Part shown: positions 51,859 to 60,607 of the stretch, piece after piece
Numbering within the stretch: the first letter of the stretch is position 1
Layout of the letters: each line of letters starts with the position of its first letter
DNA from: Campylobacterales bacterium
GTDB lineage: Bacteria; Campylobacterota; Campylobacteria; Campylobacterales; Campylobacteraceae
Assembly: GCA_014859645.1 (NCBI GenBank)
Contig: JACUTV010000005.1
Location: forward strand, 1-60,867
Length of the DNA stretch: 60,867 nt
Direction: 5' to 3'
Position numbers and translations under genes: made by a program
Notes under the pieces: generated by a model
Told to the model about the DNA's origin: nothing
Databases searched by the model: none
The model's input: the letters and a program-made list of their open reading frames with translations, nothing else

Positions 51859-51912
51859 GTGTCCAAAAATGTTTACATGTAACAGTAGCCTAGAAATATG
51901 CCTTTTGGACAC
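51859..51912. other. Long-loop inverted repeat between yoeB and tupA
   Basis: GTGTCCAAAA (51859-51868) and TTTTGGACAC (51903-51912) are a perfect 10-bp inverted repeat with a 34-nt loop holding a TTACATGTAA copy. It lies between convergent genes and may end transcription from either side; no clear T tract follows. Confidence 0.5.
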
Positions 51913-51930
51913 ATTTCTAAGCCAAAAAAA

Positions 51931-52767
51931 CTACTCTTTGCGCGTTGCCGCGTCAGGAGTGAAGAGTTGTTTGTCGAGGAGTGTAAATTCACCAATAGCT
52001 TTTTGGATTTTAGGTGAGACAATCCAGTTGATAAACTCTGTCGCGCCTTTATAGTCTGCGTTGGCACATTTTTTAGGGTTTACAGCCATGACAGAATAGA
52101 AGTTGTTGAGGTTCGCATCGCCTTCAAACACGATGACAAGAGGCGGATTGCCTTTGTGGGTGGATTCGTATTTGATGAACGTGCCGCGGTCTGCTAAGGT
52201 CAAGCCTTTTTGCTCCATAGCCACGTTAATGGTCGCAATCATCCCTTGTCCCGCTTCAATGTACCAAGGTTCGCGCTCAGGAACAGCCCCAGCAGCAGCT
52301 TTCCAGACGCTTTTTTCTTTGGAGTGGGTACCTGAATTATCCCCACGACTCACAAACTTAATCTGCTCTTTTTTAACGATACTAAAGGCCTCTTCGATGC
52401 TTTTACCCGCAAATTTTGCCTTATACTCTGGTGCGCCCAAGATAACAAAGTCGTTAAACATGACGGGTTTTCGGTCTACCCCAAAGCCATCCGCCACGTA
52501 CTTTTTTTCCAATGCAGGAGCATGCACAAACAGCACGTCCACATCACAATTTTCCCCAAGTTTGAGGGCATTTCCCGTACCTACGGCGATCCACTTGAGG
52601 TCTACGCCCGTGTCACTTTTGTACAACGGTGCCAACACATCAAGTAAACCTGTATTGTCCGTACTAGTCGTAGTCGCCATCTTGAGTTCCGCGGCATTTA
52701 GCACCGCTCCAACAAGTAGCAACGCCCCTAAAATTCGGCCTCTTAAGCGAGGTTTTACTGAAAACAT
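51931..52767 (-). CDS. tupA: TupA-like tungstate-binding protein
   Basis: 278 residues with a signal peptide (ILGALLLVGAVLNAAE) and the TupA signature MATTTSTDNTGLLDVL, then VLFVHAPALEKKYV, VILGAPEYKAKF and FVSRGDNSGTHSKE. TupA binds tungstate with very high affinity. It is unusual that tupA is divergent from tupB/tupC here. The gene has no ModE-type box upstream. Confidence 0.92.
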   Translation of the reverse strand: MFSVKPRLRGRILGALLLVGAVLNAAELKMATTTSTDNTGLLDVLAPLYKSDTGVDLKWIAVGTGNALKLGENCDVDVLFVHAPALEKKYVADGFGVDRKPVMFNDFVILGAPEYKAKFAGKSIEEAFSIVKKEQIKFVSRGDNSGTHSKEKSVWKAAAGAVPEREPWYIEAGQGMIATINVAMEQKGLTLADRGTFIKYESTHKGNPPLVIVFEGDANLNNFYSVMAVNPKKCANADYKGATEFINWIVSPKIQKAIGEFTLLDKQLFTPDAATRKE

Positions 52768-52892
52768 AGGATAATCCTCCTTCGATTATGCAAGTTTAGA
52801 ACATTCGAATGGTAGCTTTTCTTTACCACGAAAGTCAAGATGAAATTGCACATCCAGTAGAACTCTAGGGCGAGATTAAAAACGGAGCGGGC
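52768..52892. promoter_or_regulatory. Divergent control region between tupA and tupBC
   Basis: 125 bp. It contains the palindrome CATTCGAATG (52802-52811) and an AGGATAATCC box close to tupA. No match to the ModE-type operator was found, so regulation probably differs from the mod and receptor operons. Confidence 0.45.
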
Positions 52893-53591
52893 ATGGAATT
52901 TATTACACAAGGAGTGGTAGAGGCGTTTTGGTTGTTGGTGCATTTGGACGTGGAGACCATTTCTGCCATCGATGTCACCCTTCGCACGTCGACTATCTCT
53001 ATCATTCTCACCATCCTCATCGGTTTTCCCCTAGGCTTCATCTTGGGCTTTTTTGATTTTCCCTTTCGCAAAACCCTCCGCCTCATCTCCGACACGCTCC
53101 TTGCCACACCCACCGTTGTCATCGGCCTTTTGGTCTACGCGTTTATCTCTTCACGCGGCCCGCTGGGTGAGTTTGGACTGCTCTTTACGATGGAAGGTAT
53201 CATCATCGGCCAAACCATCCTTGCCCTTCCTATTGTTGTTTCCCTAACCGCTTCGGCCATCGAAGGGATGGACCGCAAGCTGTACTACACGCTAAGCTCC
53301 TTTGGCCTTACCTCCGCCCAAATGGTCTTAAATGTGGTCTGGGAACTGCGCCACGGACTCTTAGCCGCCGCCGTCACGGCCTACGGACGGGTCATCGCCG
53401 AAGTGGGTGTGGCTATGATGATTGGCGGCAACATCAAGTACCACACCCGCACCATCACCACCGCCATCTCCCTAGAAACCAGCAAAGGGATGTTTTCCAT
53501 GGGCATCGCCCTTGGCATCGTGCTCATTGGCATCGCCTTTTTGGTCAATCTTTCCCTCAATGTCCTTCGCAAAAACGCAAGGCAGTACTAA
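52893..53591 (+). CDS. tupB: TupB-like tungstate ABC permease
   Basis: A 232-residue permease with five to six membrane segments: VTLRTSTISIILTILIGFPL, DTLLATPTVVIGLLVYAFIS, EAA-type loop LSSFGLTSAQMVLNVVWEL and VGVAMMIGGNIKYHTRTITT. Its stop shares a base with the tupC start. It moves tungstate delivered by TupA. Confidence 0.92.
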   Translation: MEFITQGVVEAFWLLVHLDVETISAIDVTLRTSTISIILTILIGFPLGFILGFFDFPFRKTLRLISDTLLATPTVVIGLLVYAFISSRGPLGEFGLLFTMEGIIIGQTILALPIVVSLTASAIEGMDRKLYYTLSSFGLTSAQMVLNVVWELRHGLLAAAVTAYGRVIAEVGVAMMIGGNIKYHTRTITTAISLETSKGMFSMGIALGIVLIGIAFLVNLSLNVLRKNARQY

Positions 53592-54625
53592 TGCAACAGC
53601 CCCTTTACACCATCACTTCCTTGCAAAAAAATCACGGCCACAAACCCGTCCTTGACATCAAAGACATCACCCTTTACGAGGGCGAAATCATCGGTCTTGT
53701 GGGTTCTAACGGCAGTGGCAAAAGCACCTTGTTGCGCCACCTTGCTTTTTTAGAAACCCCTGACAAGGGTGAGGTGTATTACCGTAATTACGCGCCTCAA
53801 AATCTACCCTTACATGTAAGGCGTGAGATTGGTATCTTACTGCCTGAGCCGTACCTTCTTAAGCGTAGCGTGAAAGATAACCTGCTGTTTGGATTGCGAG
53901 CACACGGCATCAAAGAAGACGAAACCATGCGCCTTCATGAAGCGCTAGAGTTGGTGGGATTGTTACCCAAAAAGTTTCTCAAACGTTCGTGGCATGAGCT
54001 TTCTAGTGGGGAAACCCAACGGGTAGCTTTTGCGGCGCGCCTTATTTTGCGCCCCAAAACCTTGCTACTGGATGAGCCGACTAATAGCCTAGACATCAGC
54101 GGGATTCCTGTGTTTACCGAAGCTATCTTGCACGCCCACGAAGTGTGGAAAAGTACTATCATCATCGCCAGTCATGACCTTGATTGGCTCTCTTCCATCG
54201 CCACGCGTAAACTGGGCTTGCATTTTGGGCGCATGATGGAGTTTTCCACAACCAACCTCATCGTCGGCAAATGGCACGAAGAGGGAGAATCTTTGGTCTA
54301 CCGTTTTAACGCCACGGAGTCCATGGCTCTTCCCAAAAGCTGGCGCATCGGCGAAAAACGGGGCGTCGCCATCAACCCACGCATGATTGAAATCTTTTCT
54401 CAAAAAATGGCCTGTTGCAACACAACCACGCACATTTGCCTCAACGGCGTTGTGCGGGAAATTCTTCATCTGACCAAAAGTGACGAGGTTTCTGTGAAAG
54501 TGGCAGTAGGAAGCCAACTTATCGAGTGTATCGAGCCTTTTGAAGTGTTTAAATCGCGGCCATTTTACCCTTCAGAATCCTTGCAAATCTGCTTTTCGCA
54601 AGAGGCTATCAAAATTCCAAACTAG
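53591..54625 (+). CDS. tupC: TupC-like tungstate ABC ATPase
   Basis: 344 residues. Walker A GSNGSGKST, signature LSSGETQR, Walker B TLLLDEPTNSLD, switch His in IIASHD. A C-terminal region (about 240-344) is TOBE-like. It starts at the tupB stop and ends overlapping the convergent thioredoxin gene by 4 bp at a CTAG. Confidence 0.92.
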   Translation: MQQPLYTITSLQKNHGHKPVLDIKDITLYEGEIIGLVGSNGSGKSTLLRHLAFLETPDKGEVYYRNYAPQNLPLHVRREIGILLPEPYLLKRSVKDNLLFGLRAHGIKEDETMRLHEALELVGLLPKKFLKRSWHELSSGETQRVAFAARLILRPKTLLLDEPTNSLDISGIPVFTEAILHAHEVWKSTIIIASHDLDWLSSIATRKLGLHFGRMMEFSTTNLIVGKWHEEGESLVYRFNATESMALPKSWRIGEKRGVAINPRMIEIFSQKMACCNTTTHICLNGVVREILHLTKSDEVSVKVAVGSQLIECIEPFEVFKSRPFYPSESLQICFSQEAIKIPN

Positions 54626-55047
54626 CCGACAAACCCTTGTGTTAAGCTCACGATTGCCGCTTCTTTTAACGCGCCCGACATGCGGTAAAGCTCTTTGCCT
54701 TCTTTGAACACGATGAGCGTAGGGATGGAGCGCACGTCAAAACGCTGAGCCAGCCACTGCTCGTCTTGGGTGTTGACTTTGGCAAACAACGCTTTGAGGG
54801 GAAAGTGTTCCGCCGCTTTGGAAAAGGCGGGGCCCATCACCTTGCACGGCCCGCACCACGGCGCCCAAAAGTCCACCACTACAGGGATTTGAGAGTTTTC
54901 TACCACCTCATCAAAATTTTCTGAAAACAGTTCTAACACCCCCGTGTACAGCAGTGACTCTTGGCATTTGCCGCAATTGGCCTTGGCATAGTGTTCTTTT
55001 TGAGGGACGTTATTGAGGCTAAAACAATAGGGACACATCACACGCAT
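54622..55047 (-). CDS. trxC: Thioredoxin 2 (TrxC-like) with N-terminal zinc ribbon
   Basis: 141 residues. An N-terminal zinc ribbon (MCPYC … NCGKC) precedes a thioredoxin fold with active site WAPWCGPCK and cis-Pro SIPTLIVF. It reduces disulfides in the cytoplasm. It follows the AI-2E-type gene by 19 bp and may be co-transcribed with it. Confidence 0.93.
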   Translation of the reverse strand: MRVMCPYCFSLNNVPQKEHYAKANCGKCQESLLYTGVLELFSENFDEVVENSQIPVVVDFWAPWCGPCKVMGPAFSKAAEHFPLKALFAKVNTQDEQWLAQRFDVRSIPTLIVFKEGKELYRMSGALKEAAIVSLTQGFVG

Positions 55048-55066
55048 GGTTTTCCTTTATCGTAGT

Positions 55067-56098
55067 CTATTCTGCTTGGTACAGTTGCACCAGTCGCATG
55101 AGCGAGAGCAACATGGCCACAATGGTTGGGCCTAAAATGATACCAAAAAATCCAAACATTCCAATCCCGGCAATCATGGCAAAAAAGACGAGTACTTCGT
55201 TCATGCCCCGCGCTTGGCCAAGCAAGTGTTTGTTGACCCAACTCACCACCACAGGACGGGCGAAGTTATCTACTAATGTCCCTAACACAAGAGCCGAATA
55301 CAGCGCAATGACCACCGCCGCGGACGTAGAAAGGTTCAAATAAGCGTACAGCCCCACAGGAATCCACACCAACATCCCGCCCACCACAGGAATCATCGAG
55401 GCAATCCCATAAAGCAGTCCCAAATAGAGGGCATTTAGGTCATAGAAAAAGACAAGTATCCCAAACAACGCCCCTTGTAAAAACGCTGTAATAAAGAGTG
55501 AATAAAAAAGCGACCGCACGGTGATGGAGGTTTCTTTGATGAGGGTATCGGTGTTGGCTTGAGACAACGGCACAGTTTTAAAGACATAATGCACCATCTC
55601 TTTGCCGTAAATGAGCAAGAAAAAGTAAAACAAAATGATAAACAGCGTGTCCTTCACCAACGAAGCACTTTTGGCGGTAATAAGCCCCACGTACCCAAAA
55701 ATGGTTTTACTAATGGACGCAAGGTCAAGGTTGGTGTAAAACTCCATCACGCGCTCTTGGATGCCAGGCGTTCTTGCCAAAAGGTCTTCGCCTAGCTTCG
55801 CCACTTCCACCACGCGCGCTTGCACCAACCCTAGGTCAATCTGCGACGCCAAAGCCACGCTTTTAAAAACCAAGTACCCCAAAGGCACAAACAGCACAAC
55901 CATCATGAGTAGCAACATCGCCACCGCGCCCACCACGGGATTTCTAACATATTTACAAATTTTCACATAAAAGCTGTGCGTAGCCGTAGCCAACACCATC
56001 GCGATGATAAAGCTCCCCAAATACCCCTGAAACAGTACAAAGGTAGCATACACAGCCACGCCCAACATAGTAGCCAACACAAGGGGTTCACGACGCAT
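55067..56098 (-). CDS. AI-2E family (PerM/YdiK-type) permease
   Basis: 343 residues with about eight membrane segments, a soluble loop (about 90-145) and family motifs (GALFGILVFFYDLNALYLG, IPVVGGMLVWIPV, DNFARPVV). Members have been linked to autoinducer-2 export or ion transport; the substrate here is unknown. AAGGAAGGC lies upstream of the ATG. Confidence 0.87.
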   Translation of the reverse strand: MRREPLVLATMLGVAVYATFVLFQGYLGSFIIAMVLATATHSFYVKICKYVRNPVVGAVAMLLLMMVVLFVPLGYLVFKSVALASQIDLGLVQARVVEVAKLGEDLLARTPGIQERVMEFYTNLDLASISKTIFGYVGLITAKSASLVKDTLFIILFYFFLLIYGKEMVHYVFKTVPLSQANTDTLIKETSITVRSLFYSLFITAFLQGALFGILVFFYDLNALYLGLLYGIASMIPVVGGMLVWIPVGLYAYLNLSTSAAVVIALYSALVLGTLVDNFARPVVVSWVNKHLLGQARGMNEVLVFFAMIAGIGMFGFFGIILGPTIVAMLLSLMRLVQLYQAE

Positions 56099-56144
56099 AG
56101 CCTTCCTTCAAAAAGTAGTGATTAAAGGCAAATGATACCATAAA

Positions 56145-56172
56145 TACACACTTTAAGAGTTCTTGTGTTAGC
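56145..56172. repeat. 28-bp direct repeat, left copy, flanking the restriction-modification pair
   Basis: A perfect 28-bp match to 58590-58617, beginning TACACACTTTAAGAG and ending CTTGTGTTAGC. After both copies, imperfect similarity continues through a TTACATGTAA copy (56184 and 58631). The two copies bracket exactly the restriction and methylase genes. Confidence 0.9.
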
Positions 56173-56223
56173 ACGGATTTTCTTTACATGTAAGGGACTC
56201 ACACAGTGCTTTTAACCCGCATG

Positions 56224-57417
56224 TTACAGGTGTTTCACATACTCCAAAAAATCTTCAAGACTTAACATTTTTCTTTTCACGCCATCACAATAACTTTCTT
56301 GTAATTCCAAAGGAATCACCAAACGAAGATGCGCTCCAAACATCTCATCAAGTTGGTTAGTGGAGATTTTTGGTTGAAGCGTAAGAAGGTGCTTGGTAGG
56401 TATTTTGTCTGCTTCTGCTAGCACTTGTCGCCACCTGTCTTTACACGTTGTTTTAACACCTAGCATAGCCAATCTCTCCGCGAGAACCCCCGCCTCATGG
56501 TATTTTTCAATGGAAGGAAAGATGAAATCTGGTTTTTTATTTCCTTCTGTCTTTTTCCCACGGGAATGCATCACACCCTCTGTCTCAAAAATTTCACTGA
56601 GGTGGTTTTCTAGCGCACTTCCTGCTCTAGAGCTTCTTCGTTGTCGAACAAATTGTGAGAATGTTAAAAAATCATCCGCGTCGCGGAAGCCTTTTTTAAG
56701 CCTGCTTTCAATCTCAACATTTTCAAGTTGCTTGAACATTATCTCTTCTGTGCTCCACCAGTAAATCAATCTTTCATCCGCGCAAAGTCCTTCTGTGCGG
56801 CCAAAGGCTTCGCGGGCTAGCCTAGAAAAGGTTTTTGTGTTTGGAAAAGAAAGACTGCCTAGCTTTTTTTCAATGAAGCCCAAATAGTCTTTTGCGTCTT
56901 GCGCAACACTTTCAATCCCAAGTGCTTCAAGAATCATCCGCCTAGCAAGGGTTAACGTAGTACCTTTTTCTTCAAAATCGACAACAGAAAAAGACGCCCC
57001 AAGCGCGCTACCAAAAAGCTCAAACAGTTCGGCTTCTGCTTGGCTTCCTTTGGGCGCAGTTACAAACAAAACATGTCCATCTTTTTTTAAAATAATCCCA
57101 AGCACATCTTCTGGGCTTGCCCTTTCAATAGCAACATTTTTTTGATAATAAAAACGGTATTCGGTTCGTGTTGGGTGGGCTTCCCTTGCATCATACCACG
57201 TCATGTCTCCGTAAGACTCGCCACTTTTTTCTTCGTCATCTTCAAGGCGCATAAAGCGTGTCGGGTAGATTTTTTTGGTGGTGCCAAAAAGCTTTCTCAT
57301 CTCTTTTACGCCGTTTAACTCATGTTGATTTGAATACCTCTCCTCGCACTCAACCTGACTGATGCGCTTTAAAGCAACGCCCGCTATATACGCATCTAAT
57401 TTTCCAAAATCTAACAT
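56224..57417 (-). CDS. EcoRII-like type II restriction endonuclease
   Basis: 397 residues (ATG at 57417; a GTG at 57420 is possible). The C-terminal domain matches EcoRII: RRSSRAGSALENHLSEIF, GNKKPDFIFPSIEKYHEAG and KTTCKDRWRQVLAEADKI, which hold the PD-(D/E)xK-type catalytic Asp and Lys, then HLLTLQPKISTNQLDEM. The N-terminal about 200 residues correspond to the effector-binding half. EcoRII cuts at CCWGG; the same target is likely but unproven. It lies 9 bp downstream of the methylase gene and inside direct repeats. Confidence 0.88.
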   Translation of the reverse strand: MLDFGKLDAYIAGVALKRISQVECEERYSNQHELNGVKEMRKLFGTTKKIYPTRFMRLEDDEEKSGESYGDMTWYDAREAHPTRTEYRFYYQKNVAIERASPEDVLGIILKKDGHVLFVTAPKGSQAEAELFELFGSALGASFSVVDFEEKGTTLTLARRMILEALGIESVAQDAKDYLGFIEKKLGSLSFPNTKTFSRLAREAFGRTEGLCADERLIYWWSTEEIMFKQLENVEIESRLKKGFRDADDFLTFSQFVRQRRSSRAGSALENHLSEIFETEGVMHSRGKKTEGNKKPDFIFPSIEKYHEAGVLAERLAMLGVKTTCKDRWRQVLAEADKIPTKHLLTLQPKISTNQLDEMFGAHLRLVIPLELQESYCDGVKRKMLSLEDFLEYVKHL

Positions 57418-57426
57418 CACGTAGGC

Positions 57427-58455
57427 CTACCCAGCAAGTTTTTCAAAAGCATAAGAAGCAGGTTTCTCCCCTTTCTTCGAGCCCTCAAGCACGCTTCGCA
57501 CCAACACAGCAATGGACTCAATAACAGGAACCGCCACGCTGTTGCCAAATTGTTTATACGCTTGTGTGTCGCTCACAACAATGTTAAATTCATCCCCAAA
57601 CCCTTGCAATCTTGCCGCTTCACGCGGTGTAAGTTTTCGAGGATTTTGTCCTTGTTGCGCAATGAGAATTTCTGAGCCATCTTTATAATAGCGCGCAGAA
57701 ATCGTGCTTGTGTAAGGTGAGGCGCCATCAAAAAGAGAATACCCAAAACCGTTTCCTTTTTCTTTGTGCGCCTGTTTTCGTTTCTGATGCCCTGCCCAAA
57801 GTCTGTCTGAGAGGGTGTACTTTTTATCCACCTTTTTTTCTAAAATATGAGAAACTCTCACCTCTTTTTTGAGTGGCACAGGAAAGACGAAATCACTCTC
57901 ATAATTCAAAAAACAAACAATATAAATCCTTTCTCTATTTTGAGGAACGCCATACGCTTTGGCATTGAGCACTTTTGTAAATACGTTGTAACCCAAGGTT
58001 TCTAGCGTCTGTTTTACGACACTAAAGGTCTTGCCTCCGTCGTGGTTTTTGAAGCCTTTGACGTTTTCTAAAAAAATCATCTTAGGGCGATGGTGTGAAG
58101 CAATACGCGCGATCTCAAAAAAAAGGGTTCCTCTCGTGTCTTCAAAACCCTTGCGGTGGCCTGCCACGCTAAAGGCTTGGCACGGAAACCCTGCAAGCAA
58201 AATATCGTGGGCAGGAATGCTTTGCGCATCAATACATGTAATGTCTCCGTGTGGCATGTCGTTAAAATTTGCTGCATACGTTTGGCGTGCAAACTTGTCA
58301 ATTTCTGAGGCAAACACAAATTCGAGTGCGTCGCCAAAGGCTTTTTCAAAGCCCAAACGAATACCTCCGATACCCGCAAACAGGTCGATTGCTTTGTAAG
58401 ATACGCTGTGGTGTGGTGTCGCCATGGATTGATTTTTCCCCATCCAGTGTGTCAT
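57427..58455 (-). CDS. DNA cytosine-5 methyltransferase of the EcoRII-like pair
   Basis: 342 residues with ordered m5C motifs: I DLFAGIGGIRLGFE, IV GFPCQAFS (catalytic Cys), VI ENVKGF, VIII QNRERIYIV, a short target-recognition region, IX LTPREAARLQGF and X QFGNSVAVPV. It protects host sites against the adjacent nuclease. GGGAGGG lies 4 nt before the ATG. It is transcribed first, which fits the need to methylate before cutting. Confidence 0.93.
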   Translation of the reverse strand: MTHWMGKNQSMATPHHSVSYKAIDLFAGIGGIRLGFEKAFGDALEFVFASEIDKFARQTYAANFNDMPHGDITCIDAQSIPAHDILLAGFPCQAFSVAGHRKGFEDTRGTLFFEIARIASHHRPKMIFLENVKGFKNHDGGKTFSVVKQTLETLGYNVFTKVLNAKAYGVPQNRERIYIVCFLNYESDFVFPVPLKKEVRVSHILEKKVDKKYTLSDRLWAGHQKRKQAHKEKGNGFGYSLFDGASPYTSTISARYYKDGSEILIAQQGQNPRKLTPREAARLQGFGDEFNIVVSDTQAYKQFGNSVAVPVIESIAVLVRSVLEGSKKGEKPASYAFEKLAG

Positions 58456-58589
58456 TTTACCCTCCCGTTTTTATTACATGTAAGCAATTTTAGCAACGAA
58501 GAGGGAAATGCATCAAAAAAATTTCATTTTGAAATTAATGTCCTTTATTGTAGTAAAAAGTTGATTATAAGGTTCTTTATATGTCCGCG

Positions 58590-58617
58590 TACACACTTTA
58601 AGAGTTCTTGTGTTAGC
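58590..58617. repeat. 28-bp direct repeat, right copy
   Basis: Identical to 56145-56172 over 28 bp. The distance between copies is 2445 bp. The segment 58456-58589 next to it is AT-rich and otherwise empty apart from a TTACATGTAA copy at 58484. Confidence 0.9.
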
Positions 58618-58649
58618 GTTTCATTTTCCGTTACATGTAAAGGATTAAC

Positions 58650-59311
58650 GTGGTGGCATTGGGCGTGTTTGGGGTGACATTAGTGCTCATTTTGTGGCGG
58701 CCTTTGGGGTTGCCTATTGGCACTTCGGCGTTGCTTGGAGCGGGTGCGGCGTTGGTACTTGGGGTGGTCACGGTGGGCGATTGACTAGGGCTTCCCGTTT
58801 CACTCTTTGCCCTTGGGGGCGCGCTGGTGTTTTTAGGACTTGCGGTGCGTCTTAAAGCCGTCCAAGCAAAGGCTATTTTGCAAGCGGTGCCGTGGCAGAT
58901 TATCTGGTTTAGCGTGGGATTGTACGTGGTGGTGTTTGGGCTTAAAAACGCAGGGTTGACGGATACTATCGCGGAATTGTTGTTGTGGTTTAAAGGGTTT
59001 GGACACACCGCCCATGTGCTAGGCACGGGCTTTTTAGCAGCCGTGTTAAGCTCGGTCATGAACAACCTGCCCGCCATCATGCTCATGGACATCGCCATCC
59101 AAACCACGGGCGACACCTTCTTGGCTTACGCGAACATCTTAGGGTGTAACCTTGGGCCAAAAATGACGCCTATTGGCTCCCTTGCCACCTTGTTGTGGTT
59201 GCATGTATTGGCGCGCAAAAAGGGGTAAACATCAGTTGGTGGGAATACATGAAAGTGGGGCTAGTTATCACCCCACCCGTTCTCTTAGTAGCACTCTTGG
59301 GACTGGTGTAA
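58650..59311 (+). pseudogene. arsB: Decayed arsB (ArsB-type arsenite antiporter)
   Basis: The GTG frame from 58650 begins as ArsB (LGVFGVTLVLILWRPLGLPI) for about 46 codons, then hits TGA at 58782-58784. The same frame resumes with ArsB residues that normally lie near 250 (GLPVSLFALGGAL, AVPWQIIWFSVGLYVVVFGL, VMNNLPAIMLMD, CNLGPKMTPIGSLATLLWLH), so about 200 residues are deleted. After an A5G4 tract near 59220 the frame shifts by one; the C-terminus continues as ISWWEYMKVGLVITPPVLLV to 59311. There are three lesions and no function is expected. Confidence 0.9.
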
Positions 59312-59317
59312 ACTACC

Positions 59318-59420
59318 GTCCAAATTTCCACTCGCTAGGGGCGTTTTGAGCGATTTCCCCTTTGGAAAAGAGTACCAAAAAGTCTTCTACGTGCGTGCGG
59401 ATAGCTAAGATTCATTCCCC
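59318..59420 (-). pseudogene. Possible short gene fragment before acr3
   Basis: On the minus strand a stop-to-stop frame of about 32 codons reads ILAIRTHVEDFLVLFSKGEI and ends WKFGR-stop. It has no start codon and was not recognised. It may be the tail of a lost gene or chance. Confidence 0.2.
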
Positions 59421-59452
59421 GTCTCTTGTAAAGAATTACGTGCATCTTACGC

Positions 59453-59551
59453 CCGTTTTATAACAAAACGGTTACTAACGTTTAGTATATATTAAGATAT
59501 GTTGATATATAGTTCCATCAGTTTCATTTCTTTACATGTAAGGACAATTTC
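59453..59551 (+). promoter_or_regulatory. Upstream region of acr3 with two dyads
   Basis: CCGTTTT (59453-59459) and AAAACGG (59465-59471) form a hairpin. TATATAT (59486-59492) and ATATATA (59505-59511) form an AT-rich dyad with a 12-bp spacer, in a place and style fitting an ArsR operator. A TTACATGTAA copy and AAGGA precede the acr3 ATG. Confidence 0.45.
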
Positions 59552-60607
59552 ATGGAAAACAACGCCCAGCCCTCTGGCGGCATCGGCTTTTTTGAACGCT
59601 ACCTCACGGTATGGGTAGCACTGTGTATTGTGGCGGGTGTGGCCATCGGTCAGTTTTTTCCCGCCATCCCTCAAACCCTGAGCCGTTTTGAATACGCCAA
59701 CGTTTCCATCCCTGTGGCGCTTTTAATTTGGCTCATGATTTACCCCATGATGCTCAAAATCGACTTTGCTAGCATTTTGGAAGCGGGCAAAAAACCCAAA
59801 GGGCTCATCATTACATGTACCATTAACTGGCTCATCAAGCCTTTTAGTATGTACCTCATCGCCGCGCTCTTTTTCAAAGTCATCTTTAGTGCCCTCCTCC
59901 CTGAAGCGCTTGCCAACGAGTACCTCGCGGGTGCTATTTTACTAGGAGCCGCGCCGTGTACGGCCATGGTGTTTGTGTGGAGCCATCTCACCAAAGGCGA
60001 CCCCGCGTACACCCTTGTGCAAGTGGCGGTCAACAACCTCATCTTGCTCGTTGCCTTTACGCCTATCGTCGCGTTTTTGCTTGGCATTAGCGATGTGTTT
60101 GTGCCTTACAACACCTTGTTACTTTCGGTCTTTTTGTTTGTGGTCATCCCTTTAGTAGGCGGGTATCTTTCCAGACGCTACGTCATCGGACGCTACGGAT
60201 TGGCGTATTTTGAGGACGTATTTGTCAAAAAATTTAGCGGCATTACCGTCGTGGGATTGTTACTCACCCTTGTCATCATCTTTACCTTTCAAGGGGATGT
60301 CATCTTGGGCAATCCCTTGCATGTACTGCTCATCGCCATCCCGCTCACCTTGCAAACGTTTTTTATCTTTTACATTACGTACGGTTGGGCAAAAGTATGG
60401 AGCCTTCCCCACAATATCGCAGCACCCGCGAGTATGATTGGGACGAGTAACTTTTTTGAACTGGCCGTGGCTGTGGCCATCACCCTCTTTGGCTTGCAAT
60501 CAGGCGCAACCCTCGTGACCGTCGTGGGTGTACTCGTAGAAGTGCCTCTCATGCTCGCTCTTGTGGGCATCGCCAACCGCACAAGACATTGGTTTGGAGC
60601 AAAATGA
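59552..60607 (+). CDS. acr3: Acr3-type arsenite efflux permease
   Basis: 351 residues with ten membrane segments. Acr3 signatures: FFERYLTVWVALCIVAGVAI, PMMLKIDF, and the essential Cys in LLGAAPCTAMVFVWSHL, followed by NNLILLVAFTPIV. It exports As(III) across the inner membrane. It functionally replaces the decayed arsB just upstream. Its stop overlaps the arsR start (ATGA), so the two genes form an operon with the transporter first. Confidence 0.95.
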   Translation: MENNAQPSGGIGFFERYLTVWVALCIVAGVAIGQFFPAIPQTLSRFEYANVSIPVALLIWLMIYPMMLKIDFASILEAGKKPKGLIITCTINWLIKPFSMYLIAALFFKVIFSALLPEALANEYLAGAILLGAAPCTAMVFVWSHLTKGDPAYTLVQVAVNNLILLVAFTPIVAFLLGISDVFVPYNTLLLSVFLFVVIPLVGGYLSRRYVIGRYGLAYFEDVFVKKFSGITVVGLLLTLVIIFTFQGDVILGNPLHVLLIAIPLTLQTFFIFYITYGWAKVWSLPHNIAAPASMIGTSNFFELAVAVAITLFGLQSGATLVTVVGVLVEVPLMLALVGIANRTRHWFGAK

